From Galbitalea sp036271795 (GTDB lineage: Bacteria > Actinomycetota > Actinomycetes > Actinomycetales > Microbacteriaceae), in NCBI GenBank assembly GCA_036271795.1, contig DATAZY010000014.1, forward strand, positions 15,122-79,121: a stretch of DNA of 64,000 nucleotides. The letters are read 5' to 3'. The first letter of the stretch is position 1. Each line of letters opens with the position of its first letter. The notes under the pieces are model-generated. The model made no database searches, was not told the DNA's origin, and was given only the letters and a program-made list of their open reading frames with translations. The translations under genes were made by a program, and so were the position numbers. This document shows, piece by piece, positions 34,801 through 44,096 of this stretch.

Positions 34801-35784
34801 TCAGGCGCCGACCGGAACATCGATCTGCTCAGAAACAACGGTGACCCGGTCCTTGAGTTCCCTGGGGAGCGCGGCGAGGTAGTGCTCAGCGTCGAGCGCG
34901 GCAACGGTCCCGGAGCCCGCCGCGGTCACGGCCTGGCGGTAAGTCGGATCGATCACGTCACCGGCCGCGAACACTCCGGGCAGGTTGGTGCGCGAACTGC
35001 GGCCATCCACGGCGATCGTGCCGAACGAAGTGAGGTCGAGTTGGCCGTGCACGAGATGCGTGCGAGGGTCCGCACCGATCGCGATGAACAGCCCGCTGAC
35101 ATCCAGCGTCGTCTCCGTGCCGTCAACGGCGTCGACGATGCCAATTCCGGTGACGAGTTCGTCGCCGTAGATGTGCTCGACCGTCTTGTTGAAGAGGAAC
35201 TCGATCTTCGGGTTGCTCCGCGCGCGCTCCTGCATGACTGCGGATGCCCGGAGGCTGTCACCTCGGTGAATCAGGTAAACCTTGTCGGCGAACTTGGTAA
35301 GGAACGTGGCCTCCTCCATTGCCGAGTCACCACCGCCAACCACCGCGATGATCTTCTTGCGGAAGAAGAACCCGTCACAGGTCGCACACCACGAGACGCC
35401 GTGGCCGCTCATCCGATCCTCATCCTGGATTCCGAGCTTGCGGTAGGCGGAACCGGTCGCAAAGATCACGGTCAACGCCTCGTGCACGTCGCCGTTGCCC
35501 AGCGTGACCGTCTTGACGTCTCCGGCCAGGTCGAGGGACGCGACATCGTCGAGCACGACCTCAGCACCAAAGCGCTCGGCCTGCTCCTGCATCTTGATCA
35601 TGAGCTCTGGGCCCTGGATACCCTCGGGGAATCCAGGATAGTTCTCTACCTCGGTGGTCTTCATCAACTCGCCGCCGGCTTCGACCGAACTGGCGATCAC
35701 CAGCGGCCTGAGATTTGCCCGGGCTGCATAGATCGCGGCCGTGTACCCGGCAGGTCCGGAACCAACAATGATTACTTCGCGCAC
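34801..35784 (-). CDS. trxB: Thioredoxin-disulfide reductase
   Basis: 327 residues from a GTG preceded by AAGGAG. FAD-binding GSGPAGYTAA, redox WCATCDG, the NADPH motif GGGDSAMEEA and the C-terminal FAAGDV are complete. It passes electrons from NADPH to thioredoxin. Located between murJ and trxA as in other actinobacteria. Confidence 0.96.
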   Translation of the reverse strand: MREVIIVGSGPAGYTAAIYAARANLRPLVIASSVEAGGELMKTTEVENYPGFPEGIQGPELMIKMQEQAERFGAEVVLDDVASLDLAGDVKTVTLGNGDVHEALTVIFATGSAYRKLGIQDEDRMSGHGVSWCATCDGFFFRKKIIAVVGGGDSAMEEATFLTKFADKVYLIHRGDSLRASAVMQERARSNPKIEFLFNKTVEHIYGDELVTGIGIVDAVDGTETTLDVSGLFIAIGADPRTHLVHGQLDLTSFGTIAVDGRSSRTNLPGVFAAGDVIDPTYRQAVTAAGSGTVAALDAEHYLAALPRELKDRVTVVSEQIDVPVGA

Positions 35785-35882
35785 GTGCGTTTTTCTCCTT
35801 GAACAGCGTCCAGAGCGATATAACCAATCCTATGGTTCGGCTATTCCACTACCCGTAGGCCCTCCATAGGTGTTCGGCGCGC

Positions 35883-37550
35883 CTACCCGTTTCGACGGAT
35901 GCGGCGCAGAACCGGCTCCGTGAGGGCGCGCAGATCCGCTGACCGCAAGAGTGCGAGCACCGCGACATAGATCACCGTCATCGTGATGCCGACTACCGCG
36001 AGCGATACCACGGCTGTCGGTACGGAAGAGACGGCGAACCCGTCGGAGAATGCGCCGAGCACGGCATCCAGACCGACTCCGGCCGCGGCCGCGGGGACCA
36101 GGGCGACGAGGAAGAGCACGTACGCCCGGATGACCGGACCGCCACCTAGCCCGTGGATGCGTCGCCGCAGCAGGAACGCCGCGACAGCGAGGAGCAGGAA
36201 ATCGGCGACCGTCGTCGACACCGCGATCCCGAGGGCGATCGAGCCGACCGGAAAGGTCGCCGAAACAAGGATCCCGGCCACCAGAAGCACGGATTGGAAC
36301 GTCTGGAACAGGAAGGGCGTTCTGGTGTCCTCGAGCGCGTAAAAGGTGCGCTGCAGGACGAACACGGCACTGAACGGGACAAGACCGATCAGGTAGGCGA
36401 TGAGCACGGCTGCCATGGCATGGGTCGCAGCGGGAGTCTTCGAAAAGACCGCGGAGAACGGATCCGCAACGACGATCAATGCAACCGACGCAAACACCAG
36501 CAGCAGCCCGATGGCGCGCAGGGATGCCGCGATATCGTGACGGAGGGCAGCGAAGTCGCCACGATGGGCGTGCCCGCTCATCCGGGTGAAATAGGGCGTC
36601 GCGATCGAGATCGTAATGATGCCGTGCGGGAGCATGAAAATGAGCCAGGCATAGCGGAGCACGGCGTTGGCCGGATTGTGGCTGCCAGCGAGAGTGGCGA
36701 CCTTCGACTGCACGATGCCAGCCAGTTGGGTGATGAGGATCATCAGGAAGGTCCAGAACGCGGCCTTGCCGACTTTGCCGAGGCCGACACCGCGCCAGCG
36801 GAATTCCGGCCGGTAGTGCAGTCCGACCCGACGCCAGAAGAAGACCAGGAAGATGGACTGGGCCGCGACCCCGAGGCTGGCGCTGCCCGCGATCAGGGCG
36901 ACCATGCCCGGGGTCCACCGGGAGGCGTCCGACTGCCTGACCGAGCTGAAGATGAGGTTGAAGGCGAGCAGTCCGGCGATGGCAACCAGGTTGTTGATCA
37001 CCGGTGCCCAGGTGAACGGGCCGAAGATTCGACGAGCGTTGAGGACCTCACCGAGCAGGCTGTACAGCGCGTAGAAGAAGACCTGTGGCAGGCACCAGTA
37101 AGCGAAGGCAGTTGCGAGTTGGAAGTCGGCCGCGCTCAGCCCCCGACTCGAACCGCTGGGTGCCTGGGATGCGTACAGGTGAACGAGCGGTCCAGCAAGG
37201 AGGGTCGCGACGATGGCGATCGCGAGAAACGCGACGACTCCGAGCGTGATAACCCGATTGATGAATTTCTCGCCGCCGTCCGCATCCTGGCCTGCGCGCA
37301 CGATTTGCGGAACCAGGATGGCACTGAGCAGGCCACCCGCGATGATCGCGTAGATGTTGTTGGGTAGCTGGTTCGCGATGGTGAACGTGTTGCCCGCGAC
37401 CGATTGGCTTCCCAAGGTCTGCGCCAGCACCGCCGCGCTGATGAAGCCGAGCACGCGGGAAACGATTGTGCCGCTGGCCAGCAGCGCGCTGGCGCGTCCG
37501 ATGCCGTCGGTCGAGTTCAGCGCCGGCTCCGGCGCGAGCTCGCTGCTCAC
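35883..37550 (-). CDS. murJ: Lipid II flippase MurJ (MviN)
   Basis: 555 residues from a GTG overlapping the DUF6049 stop (GTGA); the longer frame upstream lies inside that gene. About 14 membrane segments, with LASGTIVSRVLGFI near the N-terminus and FYALEDTRTPF as in MVF-family flippases. It moves lipid II across the membrane. Mycobacterial MurJ carries a C-terminal pseudokinase and extracellular domain, both absent here; the protein ends shortly after the last helix. Confidence 0.94.
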   Translation of the reverse strand: MSSELAPEPALNSTDGIGRASALLASGTIVSRVLGFISAAVLAQTLGSQSVAGNTFTIANQLPNNIYAIIAGGLLSAILVPQIVRAGQDADGGEKFINRVITLGVVAFLAIAIVATLLAGPLVHLYASQAPSGSSRGLSAADFQLATAFAYWCLPQVFFYALYSLLGEVLNARRIFGPFTWAPVINNLVAIAGLLAFNLIFSSVRQSDASRWTPGMVALIAGSASLGVAAQSIFLVFFWRRVGLHYRPEFRWRGVGLGKVGKAAFWTFLMILITQLAGIVQSKVATLAGSHNPANAVLRYAWLIFMLPHGIITISIATPYFTRMSGHAHRGDFAALRHDIAASLRAIGLLLVFASVALIVVADPFSAVFSKTPAATHAMAAVLIAYLIGLVPFSAVFVLQRTFYALEDTRTPFLFQTFQSVLLVAGILVSATFPVGSIALGIAVSTTVADFLLLAVAAFLLRRRIHGLGGGPVIRAYVLFLVALVPAAAAGVGLDAVLGAFSDGFAVSSVPTAVVSLAVVGITMTVIYVAVLALLRSADLRALTEPVLRRIRRNG

Positions 37551-39616
37551 TCTGCACCGGCTTCGCGCTGGGCCTTTCGACGTTTTCGAATGTTCCGGAT
37601 GATGCCAAACGCCAACAGCGCGGCAACAAGTGCGGCAAAGATGAGGGTTCCTATGGTTTCCCAACCAGCTTGAACGTCCACGTTTATCGTGACGCTGCGA
37701 CCAACCTGGACACCGGTGCTCGAGAACAGGGTCGCAACAATTTGCGCTTTGACGTTCGACAGTGCCTGGATGGGCACCTGCACCCGGCTCTGTGAACCAG
37801 CCTCGACCGTGACGGACTGCAGTCGGTACTTTTTGTTGATCGAGACGAAGGTCGTCGACGAGCGCACAGAAAGCTGTACCGTGACGTCCTGGTCGAGATC
37901 GTTGCTCACCTTCACGGGCAACGACGTCTGGTCTGCGAACGCCGTGACCCGACTGCTGGGGTCGACCTGTACCGAATTCACGATCTTGTCCATCTGCGTA
38001 AGAAAGGCTTGCGCTGCCGGCGTCCAGGTTTTCGTCGTCCACTCGTTGGACAGCACTGACAGCATCTTGAGTCGCATTGCCGACGTGAGTGCATCCGGGT
38101 CCTCGGCGACCGGGGCGAAGCTGACTACCCTCTGTTCCCCCGCGAGTAGTGAGGCTACGAGCGCGATCCGGGAGGCGGCCTCGGGCTTCTTGACCAACTT
38201 CACCTGCGTCGGACTGCCATCGAACACTGACGACAACTGCGTCGCCGACGTCCACGGGCGGGAGTTGATCGTACTCACGCTGCGCTCGAAGTTCGTGTCC
38301 GCGTTGGACCAGTCACGCCCAAGAGTAAGAACGACAGGTCGCGGGGATGCACCGGATTCGAGACTCACCAGGGCAAGGGTCGTCGCCAACTCCGTCATGG
38401 CCTCGGTCGACGCTGCGCGAGTCGGGGACTGGATGGCGGTTCGAAGATAGCCGGACATCACCGAGTCGGACACCGCAATCCGGGTGTTGCCGTCCTTGGC
38501 CACCGCACCAGAGATGCTGCTGTCGACGTCGACGTTGGTGCTCGGCAGGATGAGCGACGTGATGTCCGCCTGGTTCAGGATCGCGAGGTCAGAGGTCTCT
38601 ACGCTGTTTTCTGCCGGCCACGCAAGAAGCGGCATGGTGTAATTCCAGCTGACGAGCGACGCGTTGGTCGGAACGACCGGTTCGACGGGGCCTGGGTTCG
38701 GCGTCGCCGTCGGCGTGGTCTGGTCGCCGGTCACCGGAAACAGGTTCGGGTTGATCGCGTAGGTCAGCGTCTTCGTCTCGAGCACGGAAGTCTGGCCGGC
38801 ATGGAGGGGTGCGGTCAGATCCGCATCCGCCCACGCCAGCGGAAACGTCTCATTCGGCATTTCCTGCAGCTGTTTGAGCCAGTCCTTTGCGGTCTGTGGC
38901 GCCGAGTTTCCCAGGATGCGGATCGACGCGATCACGCGTGGATCGATCCCCACCGCGATCTGCGATCCCTCGACATCCCCAAGTTCACGAGTAAGCACCC
39001 CGCCGGGAGCGGTATATGCGGCGAGCTGAGATACCGTCAGGAACTCGGACTCACCCGCGGGTACGGTGAGCGGAACGGCGATTGCCACGGGGACAGGTGC
39101 GGCCGCTGTCACGCTCCAGGCCACCGCAGAACGCGCGGTTCCGAGTACCGTTCCTCCGCTGGCGACACTGACAGAAATGGGATAAACGCCCGCGATCCTG
39201 AACGGCAGTGACGCTGCCGTGACGTCTACTTGTACACCGTTGCTCAGTCCGGGGGCAACCGCGGGAACCGCGGCGCTCGTTTCAGATATTGTGGCGAGAT
39301 TTGTCTTATTCGCACCCGAGAACCATCCCTCGAGCGACGATCGAGAGGATACCGGGGTGCCGGCGACGGAGACCGTCGCAGTGGCGGCAGAGGTAGCTGC
39401 GTTCGTTGCGTTGGAGAGCGTGACGAACACCCGCAGATCTTCGCCAGAACCAAGGTCGCCCGAACCAGAGGTCGTCAGCGATACAGTCACTTTCGCGCTC
39501 GAAGTGGCAGCGCTCGCCGGTGCGCCGAGCCCGCCGACCGCAAGGAGGAGTGCTGCGACCAGTACGCCGGAAAGCAGTTTCACCGGCCGGCGGAGGTGAA
39601 ATCGTTCGGCCGGCAT
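37547..39616 (-). CDS. DUF6049 family surface protein next to murJ
   Basis: About 689 residues from the ATG at 39616 (GTG at 39649 is possible). It has an N-terminal signal peptide ending near APASA, a large extracellular region rich in Ser/Thr/Val with beta-sandwich character, and one membrane helix at about 658-680 followed by a basic cytoplasmic tail (RNIRKRRKAQR). The gene lies directly upstream of murJ, as in mycobacterial Rv3909-Rv3910. Function unknown; a role in envelope growth is inferred from linkage. Confidence 0.88.
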   Translation of the reverse strand: MPAERFHLRRPVKLLSGVLVAALLLAVGGLGAPASAATSSAKVTVSLTTSGSGDLGSGEDLRVFVTLSNATNAATSAATATVSVAGTPVSSRSSLEGWFSGANKTNLATISETSAAVPAVAPGLSNGVQVDVTAASLPFRIAGVYPISVSVASGGTVLGTARSAVAWSVTAAAPVPVAIAVPLTVPAGESEFLTVSQLAAYTAPGGVLTRELGDVEGSQIAVGIDPRVIASIRILGNSAPQTAKDWLKQLQEMPNETFPLAWADADLTAPLHAGQTSVLETKTLTYAINPNLFPVTGDQTTPTATPNPGPVEPVVPTNASLVSWNYTMPLLAWPAENSVETSDLAILNQADITSLILPSTNVDVDSSISGAVAKDGNTRIAVSDSVMSGYLRTAIQSPTRAASTEAMTELATTLALVSLESGASPRPVVLTLGRDWSNADTNFERSVSTINSRPWTSATQLSSVFDGSPTQVKLVKKPEAASRIALVASLLAGEQRVVSFAPVAEDPDALTSAMRLKMLSVLSNEWTTKTWTPAAQAFLTQMDKIVNSVQVDPSSRVTAFADQTSLPVKVSNDLDQDVTVQLSVRSSTTFVSINKKYRLQSVTVEAGSQSRVQVPIQALSNVKAQIVATLFSSTGVQVGRSVTINVDVQAGWETIGTLIFAALVAALLAFGIIRNIRKRRKAQREAGAE

Positions 39617-39703
39617 GCCCCCAAGTCTATGGCGCAGCCTATGTGTCACCCCTGAGCCCGGGAGCCGGGAGGCTCATGCTCCGCTGTGGCAAGCTAAAGC
39701 ACT

Positions 39704-41125
39704 ATGGACAGCGTCGCATCCGCAGTGCAGCGGCTGGATGCCCTCGCGACATCGCCGGTCATCGCCCGACTCGCGCGGGCCTTCTCGGTCGCTGGGCAGG
39801 AGCTGTCCATCGTGGGGGGACCGGTTCGCGACGCGTTCCTTGGGCGGCCGGTGAGTGACCTTGACTTCACGACGAGCGCGATGCCCGACGAGACTCTCGC
39901 CATCGTCACGCCAATCTCGGAGACCCGGTGGGACGTGGGTCGCGACTTCGGAACCATCGGTGCCCTCATCCTCGGCGAGCCGGTCGAGATCACGACCTAC
40001 CGGGCCGACGCGTACGACGGTGAGACGCGAAAGCCGTTGGTCAAATTCGGGGACAACCTCGAAGGCGACCTGGCCAGGCGCGACTTTTCGGTCAATGCCA
40101 TGGCGCTGAGGTTGCCGGAGCGAGTGTTAGTCGACCCGTCCGGCGGGATGGAAGACCTGCTCGCCGGTCGCCTGCGCACACCCGGACCGGCCCACGTGTC
40201 GTTCGGGGACGACCCGCTCCGGATGCTGCGCGCGGCCCGGTTCACCAGCCAGCTCGGTTTCGTCGTCGCCGAGGACACCGTGGCCGCCATGACCGAAATG
40301 GCGGCGAGACTCGAGATTGTGAGCGTTGAGCGAATCAGCGCGGAATTGTCGAAGCTGCTGCTGACGGACTCGCCGCGCGAAGGCGTCCAGCTGCTCGTCG
40401 ACACCGGACTCGCTGACCTGTTTCTGCCGGAGATCCCCGCGCTGCGACTCGAGATCGATGAGCATGCCCACCATAAGGATGTCTACCAGCACAGTCTCAC
40501 CGTCCTGGAGCAGGCGATCGGCTACGAGAAGGCTCGTGGGCATTCGCCCGACCTCGTGCTTCGTCTTGCCGCGCTGCTGCACGACATCGGCAAGCCGGTG
40601 ACCAAACGGGTCGAGGGTCGCGGCGTTGTGAGCTTCCACCATCACGACATGGTTGGGGCGAAACTTGCGGCGAAGCGATTAACCGCGCTCCGGTTCGACA
40701 AGGAGACGGTGAGCGCGGTCGCAAGACTGATTGAACTCCACCTGCGCTTCTTCGGATATACGGAGGGCGCATGGACCGACTCTGCCGTTCGTCGCTACGT
40801 GCGCGACGCCGGGCCACTGCTTGAAAGACTGCACATCCTGACCAGGGCGGATGTCACCACTCGCAACCGTCGCAAGGCCGACCAGCTCGGGTTCGCCTAC
40901 GACGACCTGGAGACGCGCATCGCCGAGATCGCGGATGCGGAGGGTATTGCGGCCGTGCGCCCGGACCTCGACGGAGAAGAGATCATGCGCATCCTCGACC
41001 TGAAGCCCGGTCGAGAAGTCGGCGAGGCCTACCGGTTCCTGCTCGACCTCCGACTAGACGAGGGGCCGCTGGGATCGGAGGAGGCCGAGCAACGGCTGCG
41101 CGCGTGGTGGGTCGCCAGAGAGTAG
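39704..41125 (+). CDS. pcnA: CCA tRNA nucleotidyltransferase
   Basis: 473 residues. The class II nucleotidyltransferase head has GGPVRDAFLG and the metal-binding DLDF. It is followed by the RRDFSVNAMA and DPLRMLRAARF motifs and a C-terminal HD domain (HKDVYQHSL, LLHDIGKP). It adds or repairs the 3' CCA of tRNAs, which are not encoded in the two tRNA genes of this window. Divergent from the DUF6049 gene. Confidence 0.94.
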   Translation: MDSVASAVQRLDALATSPVIARLARAFSVAGQELSIVGGPVRDAFLGRPVSDLDFTTSAMPDETLAIVTPISETRWDVGRDFGTIGALILGEPVEITTYRADAYDGETRKPLVKFGDNLEGDLARRDFSVNAMALRLPERVLVDPSGGMEDLLAGRLRTPGPAHVSFGDDPLRMLRAARFTSQLGFVVAEDTVAAMTEMAARLEIVSVERISAELSKLLLTDSPREGVQLLVDTGLADLFLPEIPALRLEIDEHAHHKDVYQHSLTVLEQAIGYEKARGHSPDLVLRLAALLHDIGKPVTKRVEGRGVVSFHHHDMVGAKLAAKRLTALRFDKETVSAVARLIELHLRFFGYTEGAWTDSAVRRYVRDAGPLLERLHILTRADVTTRNRRKADQLGFAYDDLETRIAEIADAEGIAAVRPDLDGEEIMRILDLKPGREVGEAYRFLLDLRLDEGPLGSEEAEQRLRAWWVARE

Positions 41126-41159
41126 ACCGCCCGTTTGCTCTCCCTGTTAGGTTGTGCAC

Positions 41160-42296
41160 GTGAAATATCGAGCATTCGTTGGCGGAGCCGTCACGCTTGC
41201 CGCAGCCGGTGTTCTGCTCGCCGCCTGCGCGGCACCGACCCCGACTCCGATCCAGCCTCACTCATCGGCCGCGACCACCCCGACTCCATCACCGGCGGCG
41301 GCAAGTGCGCCCGGTTCCCGAGTGCCCCCCGGCTGCGCCGAGCTCCTCGATTTCGCGAACGTGCAGGCGCTGGCGGGGCAGAACGCCAAAGTTGAGCAAG
41401 ACGAGCACTCGGCACCGACACGGATACTGCCCATTGCGCAGTTGCAGTACGGCGCCGAAGGTTGCATCTGGGATGGCGAGAGCACTGGCGCGGGGACGAC
41501 CCCGGGTTCGTCCCTGAGCGTCACCGTCGCCCCAGATGCCAAAGTCGAATTCGGGACTCGATTCGCGGAGCTCATGACCGCCACAACGAGCAGCCCCCAT
41601 CCCGCCGCAACGGAGAACGTTGCGGGAGATGAGTCCGGGTTTTGGTGCGCCACGGATCTGGATGCGCTCGGTGAGGACGGTCCGTCACTCATCTGTGACG
41701 CGGAGATGCTCGTCGGCGACTACTGGGTAAGCATCGAGATCGGGAACGTCTCAGGGTTTACTCGAGCGCAGCTCACGGCGGGCCTCGCCACGGCGATGAG
41801 CGACATCGCGACCAGGCTGGTGGCGGCGGGACCCGCGCCAGCGCAGTGGGTCGCCCCCGCGACCACACCGCCTGGCTTCTGCACCGATTCGAACAACACG
41901 GCGAGCGTCCGGACAATTCTCGGGGATCAAACGCTCGCCGCCTACCCGGCCGAAGGGCGAAGCGTGTACGCAGCGACCATCGGGCTGCTTGGTCGCGATG
42001 CCTATTGCTCCTGGACGAGTCCGACGTATGGGAGCCTGGATGTCGAGCTACTCGCGGGCGGTTCCTGGGTTTTCCCCGGTTTCGCTCCTGTGGCCCCCGG
42101 TGACTCGATCGTCCAGTCCTATGCCCCGGTCACAGTCGCTGGCGTGAGTTCAGCACTGATGGGCTGCGCCGAGGGTGGCTGTGAAGCGTTTCTCGCCGTG
42201 GGCACGACGATGGTTCAGATCGACATGGATGATCTCGGTCGCGCGAAGGACCTTGCAGTACTTGCGGCCTTCGCGAAGGCTATCGCCGCCAGTTAG
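41160..42296 (+). CDS. Hypothetical lipoprotein
   Basis: About 378 residues from the GTG at 41160 (GTG at 41154 in the same frame is possible). The lipobox LLAAC lies near residue 22, followed by a Pro/Thr/Ala linker. The mature part has several paired cysteines, and I do not recognise a named domain. Two segments with similar Cys-Ser-Trp spacing suggest an internal duplication, but this is tentative. A TAGGTT hexamer 6 bases before the GTG suggests leaderless expression. Confidence 0.75.
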   Translation: MKYRAFVGGAVTLAAAGVLLAACAAPTPTPIQPHSSAATTPTPSPAAASAPGSRVPPGCAELLDFANVQALAGQNAKVEQDEHSAPTRILPIAQLQYGAEGCIWDGESTGAGTTPGSSLSVTVAPDAKVEFGTRFAELMTATTSSPHPAATENVAGDESGFWCATDLDALGEDGPSLICDAEMLVGDYWVSIEIGNVSGFTRAQLTAGLATAMSDIATRLVAAGPAPAQWVAPATTPPGFCTDSNNTASVRTILGDQTLAAYPAEGRSVYAATIGLLGRDAYCSWTSPTYGSLDVELLAGGSWVFPGFAPVAPGDSIVQSYAPVTVAGVSSALMGCAEGGCEAFLAVGTTMVQIDMDDLGRAKDLAVLAAFAKAIAAS

Positions 42297-42301
42297 GTCG
42301 A

Positions 42302-42369
42302 CGTTTGCACCCGCCCGGAACTTTCGCGCCCGCCCGAATGGCGGCAGACATTCCACACGGGGGCAAACG
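42302..42369. terminator. Possible terminator between convergent lipoprotein gene and ino1
   Basis: CGTTTGCACCC (42302-42312) pairs with GGGGGCAAACG (42359-42369) with one mismatch, around a GC-rich 46-base loop. It sits in the gap of two convergent genes. Confidence 0.4.
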
Positions 42370-42375
42370 CGCCGG

Positions 42376-43446
42376 CTAGGAGTTGTCGGTGATGAAGTGC
42401 TCGAGCAGTTCGCGCGCGACCGGGTCGGGATGTTGTACGGGGGGCGACTTCATGAAGTAGGCGGACGCCGCCTCGAGCGGGCCGCCGATGCCCGCCTCGA
42501 GCGCCATGCCGGCAGCGCGGATGGCGTCGATGACGACGCCAGCGCTGTTGGGTGAGTCCCAGACCTCAAGCTTGTATTCCAGGCTGGTCGGTGCGTTCCC
42601 GAACCCGTGGCCCTCGAGGCGCACGTAGGCGATCTTCCTGTCGTGCAGCCACGGGACGTGGTCGCTCGGTCCAATGTGCACGTCGTCGGGGTCGAGCGTC
42701 GCGCCAATATTGCTCGTAACAGCCTGGGTCTTGGAGACCTTCTTGGACTGCAGCCGCTTGCGCTCCAGCATGTTCCTGAAGTCCATGTTGCCGCCGACGT
42801 TGAGCTGATAGGTGCGGTCGAGCACGAGCCCGCGTTCCTCGAACAGCCGGGCGAGAACGCGATGGGTGATCGTCGCACCGAGCTGGCTCTTGATGTCGTC
42901 GCCGACGATCGGGATGCCCGCGGCACGAAACTTCTCGGCCCAGACCGGATCACTCGCGATGAACACAGGAAGAGCGTTGACGAACGCGACGCCCGCATCC
43001 AGTGCCGCCTGCGCGTAGAACCGGGCGGCATCCTCGGAGCCGACCGGCACATAGCAGACCAGAACCTGCGCCCCGGATGCGCGGAGCACCGCGGCGACGT
43101 CCACGACGGGCGCATCCGATTCCGCGACCCGCTCGCGGTAGTACTCGCCGAGGCCATCGAGGGTCGGGCCTCGCTGCACGATCACGCCGCTTTGCGCGAC
43201 CTCCGCGAAGCGAAGCGTGTCGTTCTCACTCGCCCAAATTGCCGTCGAGAGATCGGTGCCGACCTTGGCCGCGTCCACATCGAAGGCGGCAACGAACTCG
43301 ATATCCCGGATGCGATAGGGACCGAAGCGAGGGTGCATGAGACCCGGAACGCTGGCGTGGTCATCCACCCCGGCGTAAAAGGTGACCCCCTGGACAAGCG
43401 CGTTGGCGCAATTACCGACTCCGGCGATGGCAACCCTGAGGGTCAT
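42376..43446 (-). CDS. ino1: myo-Inositol-1-phosphate synthase
   Basis: 356 residues. The NAD-binding start VAIAGVGNCANALVQG, the VGGNMDFRNM motif and SNIGATLDPDDVHIGPSDHVPWL are diagnostic of the actinobacterial enzyme. It converts glucose-6-phosphate to inositol-phosphate for phosphatidylinositol and mycothiol. Divergent from the rpsF operon, the location also seen in mycobacteria. Confidence 0.95.
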   Translation of the reverse strand: MTLRVAIAGVGNCANALVQGVTFYAGVDDHASVPGLMHPRFGPYRIRDIEFVAAFDVDAAKVGTDLSTAIWASENDTLRFAEVAQSGVIVQRGPTLDGLGEYYRERVAESDAPVVDVAAVLRASGAQVLVCYVPVGSEDAARFYAQAALDAGVAFVNALPVFIASDPVWAEKFRAAGIPIVGDDIKSQLGATITHRVLARLFEERGLVLDRTYQLNVGGNMDFRNMLERKRLQSKKVSKTQAVTSNIGATLDPDDVHIGPSDHVPWLHDRKIAYVRLEGHGFGNAPTSLEYKLEVWDSPNSAGVVIDAIRAAGMALEAGIGGPLEAASAYFMKSPPVQHPDPVARELLEHFITDNS

Positions 43447-43543
43447 TGGTGCATTGCTCCTTGATGAGGTGACGAAAATCCGTCTAAGCTAGACAGGTTG
43501 TCTTGGCCCCTGTGGTCTTGGACGACACGTCAACACCCTCCTG

Positions 43544-43560
43544 CTACAGATCGTCTGTAG
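43544..43560 (+). promoter_or_regulatory. Hairpin in the rpsF leader, candidate S6:S18 autoregulatory element
   Basis: CTACAGA, 3-base loop, TCTGTAG (perfect 7-bp stem) followed directly by CCG and, 14 bases later, AAGGAGG before the GTG of rpsF. Many bacteria control rpsF-rpsR through a leader whose conserved CCG is bound by the S6:S18 complex. Assignment here rests on position and the CCG only. Confidence 0.4.
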
Positions 43561-43587
43561 CCGTTCTAGTCCGAAGGAGGTGGGTTT

Positions 43588-44094
43588 GTGACGCATCAGT
43601 ACGAGTTAATGGTGATCCTCGATCCAGAGATCGATGAGCGCACCGTCGCCCCCAGCCTAGACAAATTCCTGAATGTGATTCGCAATGATGGTGGAACCAT
43701 TGACAGCGTAGACATCTGGGGACGTCGTCGCCTGGCTTACGAGATCAACAAGAAATCAGAAGGCATCTACGCCGTCGTGCAGTTGACCGCCAATCCGGCA
43801 GCAACCGTCGAGCTCGACCGCCAGCTGAAGCTCAGCGAGGCAGTCATGCGCACCAAGGTGCTTCGCGCGGAAGAGGCAATCGCCCAGGTCGCCGAGGCCG
43901 CGAAGCTCGCCGAGGAGAAGGCAGCCCGCAAGGCGGCCAATCCCAGCAAGCCTGCCTCCGTGGGCACCACGACCGCCGCGCCCGCCGCAATCGCTCCGGC
44001 AGACGCGCCCGTCGAGGAGAAGCCGGCTCGCGTAGCCAAGGCAAAGGCCGCGCCCGCGGCTGAGGCCGAAGCGACCGAAGAGGCAGAAGCGTAG
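43588..44094 (+). CDS. rpsF: 30S ribosomal protein S6 with long C-terminal extension
   Basis: 168 residues from a GTG with a strong AAGGAGG. Residues 1-95 are normal S6 (YELMVILDPEIDE, WGRRRLAYEI). The remaining 70 or so are an Ala/Lys/Glu/Pro-rich tail not found in most S6 proteins of about 96 residues. It sits on the small-subunit platform with S18. First gene of rpsF-ssb-rpsR-rplI. Confidence 0.95.
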   Translation: MTHQYELMVILDPEIDERTVAPSLDKFLNVIRNDGGTIDSVDIWGRRRLAYEINKKSEGIYAVVQLTANPAATVELDRQLKLSEAVMRTKVLRAEEAIAQVAEAAKLAEEKAARKAANPSKPASVGTTTAAPAAIAPADAPVEEKPARVAKAKAAPAAEAEATEEAEA

Positions 44095-44096
44095 CC

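Noticed and set aside
37551..38255. N-terminal extension of the murJ frame
   Set aside because: The extra 235 codons lie inside the DUF6049 gene and show no family similarity; the GTG at 37550 in a GTGA overlap fits the MurJ start.
41148..41165. A third parS site
   Set aside because: GCACGTGAAATAT shows only the CACGTGAAA half; the left half does not match and it overlaps a lipoprotein start.
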